Below are positions 52,489 to 63,790 of a stretch of 64,000 bases of DNA, piece after piece. Made by a program: the position numbers and the translations under genes. Position 1 is the first letter of the stretch. Every line of letters starts with the position of its first letter. Source of the DNA: Ichthyophis bannanicus (lineage: Eukaryota > Chordata > Amphibia > Gymnophiona > Ichthyophiidae); NCBI GenBank assembly GCA_033557465.1, contig CM066031.1, forward strand, positions 1,227,763,312-1,227,827,311. The letters are read 5' to 3'. The notes under the pieces were generated by a model. That model searched no databases. It saw only the letters and a program-made list of their open reading frames with translations, and was not told the DNA's origin.

Positions 52489-54250
52489 CTCCCATCTAGA
52501 GAACTTGGCCTTCCTGGCCCTCAACGGGCCAGAGCCCTCCACCATTCCAGGAAGGTTGTGTCATTTTGCCCCCAGATGGGAGCAAATAACAGCAGAAGAA
52601 TGGACTCCCTCCATTGTAAAGGAGGGGTACAAGCTTCATTTCCTCAACATGCCCCCTCCTACAGTTGTAAGATGGTTCAATTCTCAGACTTCACTCGAAA
52701 ATCAGTTAGGTCAAGAGGTCAATTTACTTCTTGCCCATGGGGCAATAGAAGATGTACCCATTTCCCAACAGGGTACAGGGTTTTACTCCCCCTATTTCCT
52801 TATGCCAAAGAAAACAGGGGGACACAGACCCATTTTAGACCTCAGAGAATTGAACAAATTCCTGTTCAAGGAGAAGTTCGATGATTTCTCTAGGAACTCT
52901 TCTGCCATACCTTCAGAGTCAGGATTGGCTTTGTTCTCTAGATCTCAAGGATGCGTACACCCATGTTCTCATCCATCCAGCTCACCGAAGAAACCAAAGG
53001 AATCTATTTCAGAGGAAGCACTACCAGTACAGGGTTCTTCCTTTTGGCCTAGCCTCAGCACCAAGGGTGTTTACGAAATGCATGGCTGTAGTGGCAGCAT
53101 TTCTTTGCACTCTTGGAATATTCGTCTTCTGCTACTTAGATGACTGGCTTATTCAAGCCCCATCAGAATCAGAGGCCAGAATTTCCCTATCTTGCATAAT
53201 GCGTATACTTCAGTATTTGGGCCTGGTCATAAACATCCCAAAATCCAACCTAACTCCCACTCAGTCTCTAGAGTTTATAGGAGCTATGCTGGATACCAGG
53301 AAAGCAAGGGCCTGTCTTCCACAGCCCCGCTGCCTTCGCATTGTGCAGTTAGCTTCCCAAGCAGTGTTAAAAACTCATCTCGCTGCTCGGGAAATGTTAC
53401 AATTGCTAGGCCACATGGCATCTACCGTGCATGTGGTTCCCTATGCTCGCCTCCATATGAGAGCAGCCCAATGGACTCTATCCACTCAGTGGACTCAAGC
53501 ATCAGGCTGCCTATCAGACAAAATAGCAAACTCAAGTCGCCTTATTTTGTCCCTACAATGGTGGTAATTAACCCAAAACCTGTTGGTGGGGTCCCCTTTC
53601 CAACAGCCCCCACTCCAGGTCACTCTAACAACAGACGCCTCACAGGTGGGTTGGGGAGCTCATCTGCAAGATCTCTCAACCCAAGGCACCTGGACTCCAC
53701 AGGAGACCCATCTACACATCAATCTCTTGGAACTCAGAGCAATCTTCCTTGCTCTTCGAGTGTTCCACACCCAGCTGAGCTACAAGACAGTCCTAATTCA
53801 GACGGACAATCAAGTAAGCTATGTTCTATCTGAACAAGCAGGGAGGAACAGGCTGTCTGTCGCTTTGCAACTATGGGCCCTCGCCAGAGAGCATCAGATT
53901 CATCTCCTTGCGGTGTATCTGCCAGGCATTCAAAACTCCTGGGCAGACACTCGGTCGAGTTCTGCTTCCACACAAGTGGTCTCTTCGTGCAGACCAGGTA
54001 GCAAACATTTTTCAAATTTGGGGAACTACGGACATAGACCTCTTTGCAAGTCCGTTGAATGCCAAACTTCCCCAATTCTGTTCTAGAATTCCGGCTCAGG
54101 GTTCGCAGGCCAGGGATGCTTTCCTCCTCCATTGGGGTCAGGACTTCCTATTTGCCTTTCCACCCATTCCCAAAACCCTATTCAAGCTTCAGAGAGACAG
54201 AGGCCATATGATTCTCATAGCTCCACATTGGCCACGGCAGGTGTGATACC
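52489..54250 (+). pseudogene. DIRS-B RT / RNase H (B2)
   Basis: Blocks in shifting frames: GTGFYSPYFLMPKKTGGHRP and ILDLRELNKFLFKEKF, then a 228-codon frame with LDLKDAYTHVLIHPAHRR, YRVLPFGLASAPRVFTKCMA and the catalytic FCYLDDWLIQAPSESEAR, continuing LVINIPKSNLTPTQSLEFIG and LGHMASTVHVVPYARLHMRA. RNase H: VTLTTDASQVGWGAHLQDLS, LELRAIFLALRVF, QTDNQVSYVLSEQAG (shifted). Post-RH: DIDLFASPLNAKLPQFCSRI, FAFPPIP and LIAPHWPRQ. RT Asp residues are intact. At least three frameshifts. Confidence 0.88.
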
Positions 54251-54254
54251 CTCT

Positions 54255-55391
54255 GCTCCTACATATCTCTCAAGCTCCATCTCTGGAGTTAGAATCTGCT
54301 CCAGATCTCCTGTCTCAGGAGGATGGGATGTTGTGGCATCCCGATCCCCACTTTCTGCATCTCAGGGCCTGGTGGCTGAGGGCCTACACCTTCATGGTCT
54401 TAACCTGTCTCAACAAGTAAAGGATATCCTTTATACTTCTAGAAAGTCTTCCACAAGATGCTCTTATGCTTTCAAGTGGAAAAGGTTTTCCATATGGTGT
54501 TTGCAGAAGGGTCTTGACCCCCCTGGCGGTACCTCTGGAATCATTATTGGAGTATCTCCTTCATTTATCTAATGCAGGCTTAAGACTAACTCAGTACGAG
54601 TCCATTTAAGTGCTATTTCAGCTTCTTTCAAGCCTTTTAATGGACAACTTATTTCCTCTCATAGCGAGATTTATGAGGGGCCTCCTAACTAAGCCTCCCA
54701 TTAGGCCACCACCGGTAGCATGGGACCTAAATCTGGTTCTTGGACAGCTCATGTAGCCGCCTTTTGAACCTCTAGCTACTACCTCCTTGAAATTCCTTTC
54801 CTGGAAGGTTGTCTTTCTCATTGCAATCACATCAGCACGTCGCATTAGTGAGTTGCAAGCATTAGTGGCTGATCCTCCTTATATGAGGTTTCATCATGAT
54901 AAGATAGTCCTTAGGACTCATCCACACTTTGCCAAAGGTGGTCTCACCTTTTCATTTAAACCAAGCAGTTTACCTGCCTGTATTTTTTCCATGGCCTCAT
55001 GCTTCAAATGCAGAAAGGAGTCTTCATACTTTGGACTGTAAAAGAGCACTCGCTTTTTACTTACAAAGGACACAGCAACATAGAAAGTCCTCTCAACTCT
55101 TTGTTGCTTTTGATCCTTCTCATTTGGGACTTCCAGTCTCCAAGAGAACATTGTCCAATTGGATTGCACAGTGTATTTCTTTTACCTATCAGAGTAAAAA
55201 CCTTTCTCTGGAAGGCCATGTCACAGCTCACAATGTGAGAGCCATGGCAGCCTCAATGGCTCATCTACACTCTGTCTATTGACGACATCTGTCGAGCAGC
55301 TACTTGGGCCTCAGTTCATACCTTCACAGCCCATTACTGTTTGGACAAGGACTCCCGCCGGGATGCCTTGTTTGATCAGGCTGTTCTATGA
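54255..55391 (+). pseudogene. DIRS-B YR (B2)
   Basis: Blocks: LSQQVKDILYTSRKSSTRCS and YAFKWKRFSIWCLQKGLDP. A shift near 54525 breaks the N-terminal domain. The core reads ITSARRISELQALVADPPYM, RTHPHF, (shift) PKVVSPFHLNQAVYLPVFFP and LDCKRALAFYLQRTQQHRKS. The HxxR box is intact as TAHNVRAMAAS. A shift at CTGTCTATTGACGAC (near 55277) precedes ATWASVHTFTAHYCLDKDSR, which holds the Tyr. Of the B copies only this one has a YR. Confidence 0.87.
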
Positions 55392-56993
55392 CACCTGTTC
55401 CATACTTAATCAACTCCTACCCCCATTCCCGGTAGGATGCCAGAGATCCATGGGGGGGAAGTGGAGCCCTTTCACCAGGGCACACAACTTCTGGGATCTC
55501 TCCCTGGCATCTGTAGCTAGGGAGTCCCCATATGTGAAGACTACATTCCTGCTTGTTCCTGGAGATAGCATAGTTACTCACCTGTAACAGGTGATCTCCG
55601 GGAACAGCAGGAATTTAGTCTTCACAACCCACCCACCTCCCCCCCCCCCCCCCAGGAGTTGTATCTCTCTTTTCTTTCCCTCTCTCAGCTTTAAAACTCA
55701 ACTCGAGAGAGGCAGTTGGGAAAGGCAGGAAGGCAGCACGCAGGTGCTGTGGGATGCTCCCAAAGGCTTTATCTTTACTCGTTTCTTGATATACCGCACA
55801 CGCCAAAGACACCAGCGTGGTTTACAACAAGCTTAAAATAAGGGGCATAACATTGCTGCTAGAAAGAGGATAGAAGAAACAGAACTCCATTAGTGCAATA
55901 GGAAAGGGACAGAGCTAGAGAAAGGAAAGAGAACATAAGAGTAGGTCAGAGATAGACAGACCGACAAGTTGTCTCGTTTTCCTCAGTTTATGAGGGGTCT
56001 GTAGGGATGGAGGAGGGAAAGGGAAGATCGTAGGCAGTACAAAAAAGGTGGGTCTTCAGACCGGCTTTAAATTTACAAAAGGATAAATTCAAGACGGAGG
56101 GCAGGGGGGAGCGAGTTCCAGAGCCTGGGACCAAGGAAGAAAAAGGCAGAGGAACAGGTGCCTTCGAGGTGAGCAGAGGCTGGGGGGGGGGGGGGGGGGG
56201 GAGAGCTAGAAAGAAACATACGGTTAGCATGGATGGAGCGTTGAGGGGCATGCAGACGGACCAAGTTAGAAAGATAGCATGGGACACCAGTATGTATTGC
56301 CTTTATGAACGAAAGTGAGGATTTTAAATTGAATCCGGTAGGAGATGGGAAGCCAGTGGAGACCAATACGAAGGGGAGAAATGTGATCATAATGGGAAGC
56401 ATTAGTAAGTAGCCGGGCAGCGGAGTTTTGGATAAGCTGTAGCCTTCGGAGTTGGTGTTGGGGGAGACCGGCAAAGCAGACGTTGCAGTAATCCAAGCGG
56501 GAAAGAGTGAGGGAAAGAAGTAGGGTGGTCAGGGCAGAAACAGGAAGGGGCGAAGAGCTCGCAACTGCCTGAGAGAGCGAAAAGAACGCTGGACTACAAG
56601 AGACAGATGTTCATGGAAGGAGAGGGTGAATCCAGGACGACCCCGAGGTAGCACAGGGAGAGGACAACAGGAATGGAAGTGGAAGAGAGCAAAGAGGAAA
56701 TCGAAGATATGGGGCCACCGAGGGTGAACCAGATGGCTTGGGTCTTAGAGGGATTGAGGTGAAGAAAGTTAGAGGACATCCAGGAAGCAATGGAGGATAA
56801 ACAGGAATTGAGAGGGGTGAGAGAGGGCAAGTGTGGTAGAGAAGAAGAATATCACCTGTGTAATAGTAGGCTTTCTAATTGGACGCTGGGGAGCATTCCC
56901 GCACAGGCTTTGTCGGTACCGACGATACCCATATGTGAAGACTAAAATTCCTGCTGTTCCCGGAGATCACCTGTTACAGGTGAGTAACTATGC
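55392..56993 (+). repeat. B2 tail: ICR and inverted right unit, split by L2
   Basis: The tail starts ACCTGTTCCATACTTAATC, as in B0. The ICR lies near 55547-55610 (CTTGTTCCTGGAGATAGCAT, AGTTACTCACCTG). A poly-C run (55640-55654) sits where B0 has CCTCCCC. The L2 fragment interrupts the spacer at 55776-56867. The inverted arm resumes TTTCTAATTGGACGCTGGGG and ends CAGGTGAGTAACTATGC. Confidence 0.85.
55776..56867 (-). mobile_element. L2-type LINE fragment in B2 tail
   Basis: The minus strand reads LNSCLSSIASWMSSNFLHLN and PSKTQAIWF, then MDYCNVCFAGLPQHQLRRLQ, LIQNSAARLLTNASHYDHIS and LGLHWLPISYRIQFKILTFV, the C-terminal RT/thumb region of the L2/CR1-like LINE group. The 3' end (plus-strand left) has the CCGC...GTGGTTTACAA tail. 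AGGCTTT flanks both sides, a possible 7-bp target duplication. Frames are broken by a poly-G run at about 56183-56202. It is 5'-truncated. Confidence 0.8.
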
Positions 56994-57709
56994 TTTATCT
57001 AGTAAGTAAAATTTAACCTTTTAGCTTAGAAAATCATTTTCATAATTTCTATTAGCTATGCAAACATTTAGGACTAGCTTTCCAAATCATCCTGCTGGAC
57101 CAGTCCAGACAAGTGGGTTTTGTTTCCCTACCTGCAGATTGGTGAAGACAAAGAACCAATGAAAAGCCCAGGTTTCAATGACATTGCTCCTATGCCTCTA
57201 TTTGCTTCAACTAGAGTTCCCTTCACTATTTCTCTGTCTCCAGTAGATGGTGGATGGATTTTCTCCTCTCTGTAGAAAATCTGAGGATTGAGAGGAAAAG
57301 AGATTGATTAATCATTCGTGAAGAACTACCTTAAGTACAGAAAGATGACTCACTTGAGAACGACGTGGGAGGCTGAACTAGACTGCAGTCTTTCCTGTAG
57401 CCATAGGAGGTTGGCTTCTGTTTGAAGCTGATTTGGAGAAACTGGTGAAGGGCCTGGGCATGACAAAATCTTACCTTCTCATCAGCCTCTGTCTGTCCAC
57501 CAAGGGCAGGCTGGCCGGATTCCCAGGGATCTCGGTGTTCTTGTTATTACCGACCTGGAAAACCTTTCTTCCAGGTCTTGGGCTCGTTCTCAGTCCTTTT
57601 GTGGAGCGTGTGGGCCCAGTAACTCAGTCCCCTCGAGAGGAGAACCCTCCTTGGCTGCGAAATGAAGGTTTGGGGGCCTGTTCACTGGTTCCTCTGATGG
57701 GCGTAGGCT

Positions 57710-59350
57710 TTGCCTTTTCTTTCAGGAATGGGCCTGTGTTACCAAGGATCGCTGGATGCTAGACATCATTCAGTTTGGCTATGTGCTGGAATGCAAAGAG
57801 GCAATTCCCAGAAGCTCTCATCATTTCCCCCCTGTGGGTCTGCAATCAAAAGTGCTGCTGTGAGGACCACCTTGGACAAGTTGCTATACATAAAAGCGGT
57901 GATGCTCGCCCCCTCCGGATGAGCGGGGCAAGAGCAAATGCTCCATCTATTTTGTGGTGCCAAAAAAGGAGTTTCTTCTGGCCCATTCTGGATCTCAAGG
58001 GGATCCAATGAGCATTTGCTCGACCTGCATGTCCAGATGGAAACCACCTGCTCCATGATTCAGGCAGTGCACCGAGGGGAGTTCTTGGCTTCTCTGGATC
58101 AGACCGAGGCGTATTTCATATCCCACTCGAGACAGATCAGCAGAAATATCTGCATTTGGCATGCTTGGCTCTCACTATCAGTTTACCACCCTCTCTTTCA
58201 GGCTATCCACTGCTCCAAGGGTGTTCTCCAAGGTCAAGGTGGTGGCCACTGCAGCACCAAGGGATCTGTGTCTATCCCTCTCTGGATGACTAGCTCATCT
58301 GAGTCCATTCCTTTTCAGACGTGTCGCAGGTGGTGTCCTGAGTGATGATCTTTTATGAAAGCATCCATTGGGTAATCAATCAGGAAAAGAGCCAGCTGTT
58401 GCCTTCCCATTCCCTGTAGTTTCTGGGAGCACATTTGACACTCGAGTGGGCAGGATTTTCCAGCCAGAGGAGAAAGTCAAAAGACTGGTGGATTGCCTGG
58501 TGCTGTTCTGTGCGCAGCAGGCTCCCAGAGTCTGGGATTCTCTTCAGCTCCTCAGATTGATGGCTGCGACCCTAGAGATGGCGCTGTGGACGTGTGCTCA
58601 CATGCGACTGCTCCAGCAATTTTTGTTGGCTTGGTAGCCCCGAGTTCTCAGAAGTTCGAGCACAGGCTTCTGCTTTCATTGATGGTGAAGGACAGCCTGC
58701 AGTGGTGGTGGTAGCCCTGTCATCTGATGAAGTGCATACCTCTGCATGATTTCTTCTGGATCCTGCTGACGGCAAATGCCAGTCTCTTGGGCTGGGGAGC
58801 CCATTGCTAAGACCATATAGCCCAGGCCTATTGGAACTGCAGGGAAGCAGTGTGGCCCATCAACTGCCTCGAGGTGAGGGCCATCAGGTTGGCTCTTCTG
58901 CATTTCCAGCCCCTGGTCGAGGGTGTTTTCAGACAGTGCCACAGCAGTGGCTTATGTCAATCCACAAGATGGCATGAGGAGTGCTGGGGATAGCTCTGGA
59001 GATGGCTCTTTCTCTTTGCCTTGTTGGGCCAGCACATTTCTGGGATGAACAATGTGGAAGCGGACTTCCTTAGCCGGCACTTTCTGGATTCTGGAGAGTG
59101 GGAGTTGAGTCAGGAGGCATTTCAGTTGATTCTGTGTGCTGCTAGGGTTGCCCCAACATGGATCTGATGGAGACACACTCCAATGCCAAAGTTTGCTGCT
59201 GCTTCAGTTGCCGCACCGAGGGTGTCGATGCCTTTACCAGGCCAGCATCTGCAGTACGAGTTTCCCTGGTGGAGTGTGTCATTCAGTGTATAGAACACTA
59301 TCTGGGCAGGATTGTTCTGATGGTGCCAGATTGGCCGAGGAGAGTGTAGT
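57710..59350 (+). pseudogene. DIRS-D RT / RNase H (D3), heavily decayed
   Basis: Traces in order: WMLDIIQFGYVLE (upstream block), PPDERGKSKCSIYFVVPKKE (corresponding to SRYFLVPKRTGG), HSGSQG where ILDLR is expected, then RLSTAPRVFSKVKV (for LTSAPRVFTKCLA). The catalytic YLDDWLI has become LSG-stop-LAHL. Later: AHMRLLQQFLLAW, LLTANASLLGWGAHC (RNase H) and MDLMETHSNAK for the DLFAS block. There are many stops. The order identifies a DIRS, but the sequence is too decayed to assign residues. Roughly the first 620 bases of D3 (57085-57710) probably hold gag remnants that I cannot align. Confidence 0.6.
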
Positions 59351-59359
59351 TCGGTGACC

Positions 59360-60523
59360 TGATGCAGTCCCCCCCTCTTTGGTTGCCTCCATCTTGGGGT
59401 CTATTGTGGCAGGGATCGATCATCCTGGAGGACCCGGCTCCCTTCTCACTTTCGACATGGCTCTTGAAAGAATATGGCTAGCATGTAAGGGCTACTCTCC
59501 AGCAGTGATCTCTACTCTGCTTGGTGCCTGGAGGTCTACCAAGCTAGCATACATATGGATATGGTGCCTCTTTGAGTGTTGGTACGGTGCATGGCAGTTG
59601 GCTCCTGAGGTTGCCAAGGTGTCCTCCCTGTTGGCCTTTCTACAGGATGGTCTAGAGAAGGGCCTTTCCCTTAGCTCCCTGAAAGTTCAGGTGGCAGCTC
59701 TGGCCTGTTTCTGGGGTGTGGTGGTGGGCAAGTCTCTGGGCTTGCACCCAGATGTCTTGTATTTTCTCCAGGGGGTTTTGTATCTGTATCCTCCCCTTTG
59801 GTCTGTGCTCCTTTCCTGGAATATGTGTCTGGTGCTCAGAGCCCTGATGGTGTCACCCTTTGAGCCATTGAAGCATGCTACCTTCCTTAAAGGTTTTGAT
59901 GCTCAAGACAGTCTTCTTGGTCGTGATTTGTTTCACAAGGCGGACTTCTGAGCTGCAGGCTCTGTCTTGCCGAGATCCTTATCTGTACTTTTCAGAAGAG
60001 GCTGTTTCCATTCGGCCTGTGCCTTCTTGCCTAAGGTGCTTTCTACCTTTTCACATGAACCAGGTGGTCTTCCTGCTCTCCTTCCTGAAGGTGCAGTGTA
60101 GGGGGAAGGATAAGGATCTTTGCCTGGTGGATGTCCAGAGGGCACTCCTCCAGTACCTGGAGATTACGAATTCCTTTTGTAAATCCATCTTTTTGTGCTG
60201 TTTGCTGGCTTGTGCAAGGGTGAAACAGTGGCCAAGTTGCTTTTGGGGTACAGGATTAAGAAGGTCATTGCCTCGGCATATCTGTTGCAGAACTGGCTGG
60301 TTTTGGGGGGTTTGTGTGCCCATTCTACCCAAGCACAAGCATCCACGTGGGTGAAGCGGAGTTTAGTAGTCCATGCAGACATTTGTCTGGCAGCAACGGT
60401 GGCATCACTTTCCATTTTTGTCAAGCATTACCACTTGGCTGTCCAAGTGCGGGTGGACACATCCTTTGATTCAAGAGTTTTGCAAGCTGTTGTGTCTTCT
60501 TCCCACCCAGTGGAGTTGTAGCT
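59360..60523 (+). pseudogene. DIRS-D YR (D3)
   Basis: A 190-codon frame (59379-59951) corresponds to the N-terminal domain: FDMALERIWLACKGYSPAVI, STLLGAWRSTKLAYIWIWCL and LKVQVAALACFWG. A shifted frame gives VVICFTRRTSELQALSCRDP, retaining the first catalytic Arg (TRRTSELQ for TSARRVSELQ), then RCFLPFHMNQVVFLLSF and VDVQRALLQYLE. The HxxR box is not recognisable. ADICLAATVASLSIFVKHYH (near 60375) corresponds to the terminal Tyr segment. It is a diverged YR, useful for rooting the A-C group. Confidence 0.7.
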
Positions 60524-60921
60524 TTGGTACATTCCACTTATCTGGGCTGGTTAAGCAGGATGATATGGAAGGTGACATTTTACCTACCAGTTAATGTCCC
60601 TTTCTCGAGTCCTGCTATACCAGTCCAGGGCCCACCCTTAAAATTGTACTTGTTCTGTTCTTCTGCTCAGTACCCTTGGGTCCGCTATGATTTTTATACT
60701 TGGCTCTGCGGTTCATCTTCTGCTGACAGCCTTCTGTTTATGCTTTCCTATACATAGTTCTTTATTGTTGATTGCTAATTGTTGCCCACAATTGAGGTTG
60801 TGTGAGGCTTGCCATGTTTCTCCTATATGCTTTGGGATGAATACTCAAGGGACCTCTGGTGGCTGAGGTGAATAGAGGCAAAGAAGTGATGTCATTGAAA
60901 CCTGGACTCATATGTCCTACA

Positions 60922-61130
60922 GAGCTGTGGCTGCTATAGTGGTGGTAATTTAAAATGAAAATGAAACCAGTATGAAGTCTTCTGGCCCTATGGAACTCCT
61001 GCTGCTGTGTCCTGCTCTAGCATCACTTCCTTTTGGGGGTGGGATGCAGCAACAGGGGTTCCATAAGGCCAGAAAACTCTGCACCAGTTTTGTTTTAATT
61101 TTAAATTATTACCATCGCAGCTGCTGAGGG
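60922..61130. repeat. Imperfect foldback, ~100-bp arms
   Basis: The left side (GGTGGTAATTTAAAATGAAA, then CTTCTGGCCCTATGGAAC) is matched in reverse complement on the right (GTTCCATAAGGCCAGAAAAC, TTAATTTTAAATTATTACC). Pairing is centred near 61027. Arms are about 80-85% matched by eye with indels; the inner 30 bases match best. No open frame is present. It could be a MITE-like element or a duplication-inversion. Confidence 0.65.
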
Positions 61131-61164
61131 ATGCTGGAGCCATGGTTACCAGGGGAATGAGGGG

Positions 61165-61425
61165 TGACAGGAATGGAGCTGACATGGGGGGAGGAGAGGG
61201 AGTGGAATGGAGCAGGAACAGAATGGAGCTGACATGGGGGGGAGGGAAAGCAGAACGGAGCTAACATGGGTGGAAGGAGGGAAAGCAGAATGGAGCTAGC
61301 ATGGGTGGAAGAAGAGGGAGCAGAACAGAGATAACATGGGGGGGGGGGAGGGGGAGAAGAGGAGCAGACTGGAGTTGGAGGGGTAGCGGAATAGAGCTGA
61401 CACGGGGGAAGGAGGGGCCTTGGTC
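61165..61425. repeat. GA-rich minisatellite
   Basis: Repeated words of the type GAATGGAGCTGACATGGG begin near 61172, 61222, 61254, 61289, 61324 and 61390, with spacing of 32-66 bases. Runs of G (up to 10, near 61340) separate the units. The units are diverged. Confidence 0.75.
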
Positions 61426-61582
61426 TGTTTCACTTCCAGGGGAACAGTCTGGGCCCAGTCCTCCTTATGGCTTGTCTCTGAAGGCGGGGAGTCCATCATC
61501 AGCTCGCAGAGGGCATTCCGGTGGTGTTTACATGCTCTGGTGGACATCCTGCAGCAGTGAGTGCAGGAGTCCATATGGTGAG

Positions 61583-61690
61583 AAGTGTTACTACTACTGA
61601 GCATTTGTATAGCGCTACAAGTCGTATGCAGCGCTGTACAGACATGTAAGAGACAGTACCTGCTCATCAGAACTTACAATCTAGTGAAGA
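61583..61690 (+). mobile_element. LINE/SINE-like repeat fragment
   Basis: GCATTTGTATAGCGCTACAA, TGCAGCGCTGTACAGACATG and AACTTACAATCTAGTGAAG form a widespread vertebrate repeat pattern with two GCGCT words and the TTACAATCTA motif, probably the 3' region of an L2-like LINE or a SINE it mobilises. Class assignment is tentative. The bases from 61691 to 61883 show nothing I can assign. Confidence 0.5.
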
Positions 61691-62399
61691 CAGACAACAC
61701 AGAAGGTGAAGGTAGGGATAAAACAAGAGGGAAAGAAAAAGGAGATCAGGTGCTCAGACATTGGAGGCAGTGATCATGTGCATCATTAGCATTCATCTTC
61801 CTGGAGCAGTGAAGGCATTTCTTAAAGCCGGACTTTTCCACCTTGTAAGTTTATCAAAGTAAAATTTGGTATGGAGAGCTGAAAAAGCATAGTTACTCGC
61901 CTGTAACAGGTGTTCTCCAGAGACAGCAGGAATCAGTCCTCACAAGTGGGTGATGTTGGCGCCAGAGCCCACGTCGAAGCATCTCCCAATCTTTCAAAGA
62001 AAGCCTTTGGGAGATGCACCACACAGGTGTGATCCACTTCCCGCCCAAGGGTGCTATATTGCCTCAACCTAATGACATAGCTAAGACAGCAAAAATAAAA
62101 GATGGTAAAGAAGCAACTCCAAGGGGAGGAGGGAGGGTTGACAGGACCGATTCCTGCTGTTCTTGGAGAACACCTGTTACAGGTGAATAACTATGCTTTC
62201 TCCAGGAACAAGCAGGAAGTCAGTTCTCACATATGGGATTCCCTAGCTCCAGGCTGCCAAGGACTAAACCATGACAGTGCCAATGGTGACCAAGTCAGGT
62301 AGCCATGAGTACCAGAAGGCGAGTCCCCAACTGGGAGACTCTGCAAGACCCTAGCATCCATCACTCCAGTAACCTGAACACAAAATGGTTGGAGAGCAG

Positions 62400-63790
62400 G
62401 AGTTGCCTACACCCCAAACAGATTACAGAGTATTACCTGACTGAAGGCATTGTCCTGATGGGACTCTCATTCCAGACAGTAGTGAGCTGTGAACGTATGG
62501 ATTGAAGACCATGTGGCAGCTTTGCAGATCCCTGTCACCGGTACTAAGCACAGGTTCGTTCTCATGTAATTTGCTGTGATCCGGTGGTCCAGGGAGAGCT
62601 CAGAGGTGAGGTCAATACAGTCCACCACCCAAATGGATAGAGTTTGCTTAGTCAAGGAAGCCTCAGTCTGCTGGGGTTGTAGGAAACGAAAAGCTGAGGA
62701 GCTTTGTGATGGCCCTGAGTCTACTGTATTTATTTATTTACATTCTCTTATATACTGTGCTATTTTGCATTAGTGCGGTTTACATTGAACAAACTGAAAT
62801 TACATTGAACAAGGCATTATAATTTGGAGATAACCCTCCATAGCCCATGTTCCCTGTAAAATAGTTAAGTGGCTTGCCCAAGACCACAAGGAGCACCTGT
62901 GGGACTAGAAACCCCAGTCCTTCTGGCCCAAGGTTGCTGTCCTCCAGTGGGATTTGAACCCCTGACCTTCTGGCCTGAAGTACCTTGCCCCAACCACTAG
63001 GCCACTCCTCCACTCCAACTGTAGATAGAACAGAGTCCATTTGCAGTCCAGTGTATGGAGTATAGTTTCCTCCCAACCAGCATGAGGCAGTGGGGAAAAA
63101 GGTGGGAAGGACCACCTCCTGGTTGAGGTGGAAAGATAATACCATCTTTGGGAGGAATTTGGGGTGAGTGCAGAGCATCACCCTGTTCTTGTAGAACTCT
63201 GCAAGCGGATGTGAGAGCTACAGTACCAGAAAGGCCACCTTCCATGAAAAATACCATAGAGGGCAAGTAGCTAGAGGCTCAAATGGCAGCCTAGTGAGCT
63301 ATGAGAGCATCACATTGAGGGCCTGGGGGGTGGGGGCAGACGGGGGGGGGGGCTTAGACACCAGAAGACCAGGGACTGACCCGAGAGAGGTTTCCCTTCG
63401 ATAGGGTGGTGATATGCAGCAAATTGCACTCAGGTGCACCCTCACTGAGATGGACCTTAATCCAGTGTGCAACAGATGCAGTAATACCAGTTGCAATGGG
63501 CAGGAGAACGGGTTCACCCACCTCTCTGCACACCATACTAAGAATCTATGCCACTTAAAGGCATAAGCTCGCCTCGTGGAGGGCCAGCAGGGCCTCTTCG
63601 ACCTCTCGTGGGAGGTTGAAAGGGGTCAAATCTACCCTTTCAGCAGCCACACTGTTAATGTTAGAGACCCCAGAAGGGAGTGCAGGAGAGAACCCTCCTC
63701 CTGAGACAGGAGGGCTGGGGCACAGTCTAGCAGTTCTGCTGACAGGGGAAGTAGCAGTGGGAACTATGGTTGTCTGGGCCACCTGGGGGC
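62400..63790 (-). pseudogene. DIRS-C YR (C4), split by SINE
   Basis: Minus-strand blocks: NSVAAERVDLTPFNLPREVE and EALLALHEAS, then LLHTGLRSISVRVHLSAI, CTHPKFLPKMVLSFHLNQEV, SINE (63012-62728), then TKQTLSIWVVDCIDLTSE and WSSIHTFTAHYCLE. The HxxR box reads TANYMRTNL, so His has become Asn while Arg remains. The first Arg block is degraded (VALTSACRVLQEQ, with the Arg kept as CRV). Frameshifts and stops make it inactive. Confidence 0.85.
62728..63012 (-). mobile_element. tRNA-derived SINE
   Basis: On the minus strand it begins GAGTGGAGGAGTGGCCTAGT followed by GGTTGGGGCAAGG (A-box-like TGGCCTAGTGGTT) and then GGTCAGGGGTTCAAATCCCA (B box GGTTCAAATCC). These are the internal RNA polymerase III promoter elements of a tRNA-derived SINE. 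The body has GGGCAAGCCACTTAACTATT. The 3' tail has AATGTAAACCGCACTAATGC and ends in an (AAAT)n run. TACAG flanks both sides, a short possible target duplication. The tail resembles the L2-like tails elsewhere in the window. Confidence 0.8.

Larger units (their letters stand above)
50269..56993 (+). mobile_element. DIRS-B copy B2, full layout, with L2 insertion
   Basis: The left end CTCCAGGAACAAGCAGGAAT starts at 50269 after AAT. The right end GTGAGTAACTATGC stops at 56993 before TTT. It has leader, gag, RT/RH, YR, ICR and inverted right unit. Without the 1.1-kb L2 insert it would be about 5.6 kb. It is the reference for what B1 has lost. All coding segments are frameshifted. Confidence 0.9.
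56994..60920 (+). mobile_element. DIRS-D copy D3, decayed
   Basis: The first 80 bases (56994-57076) complete the D end that hosts B2. D3 itself starts near 57085 (ATCCTGCTGGACCAGTCCAG). Gag-like leader, RT/RNase H and YR traces follow in DIRS order. The tail has an ICR-like word (GTTAAGCAGGATGATATGG near 60548), TCCTGCTATACCAGTCCAG (near 60613) and, by 60910, the inverted copy of the left end (TGATGTCATTGAAACCTGGA). It has the same architecture as A-C with different terminal sequences. Confidence 0.7.

Noticed and set aside
57433..57762. 109-codon frame before D3 RT as a separate gene
   Set aside because: It lies where DIRS-D gag or leader remnants are expected and shows no independent motif.
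62960..63012. Functional tRNA gene
   Set aside because: A and B boxes are present, but the sequence continues as a SINE body with an L2-like (AAAT)n tail and no convincing cloverleaf.
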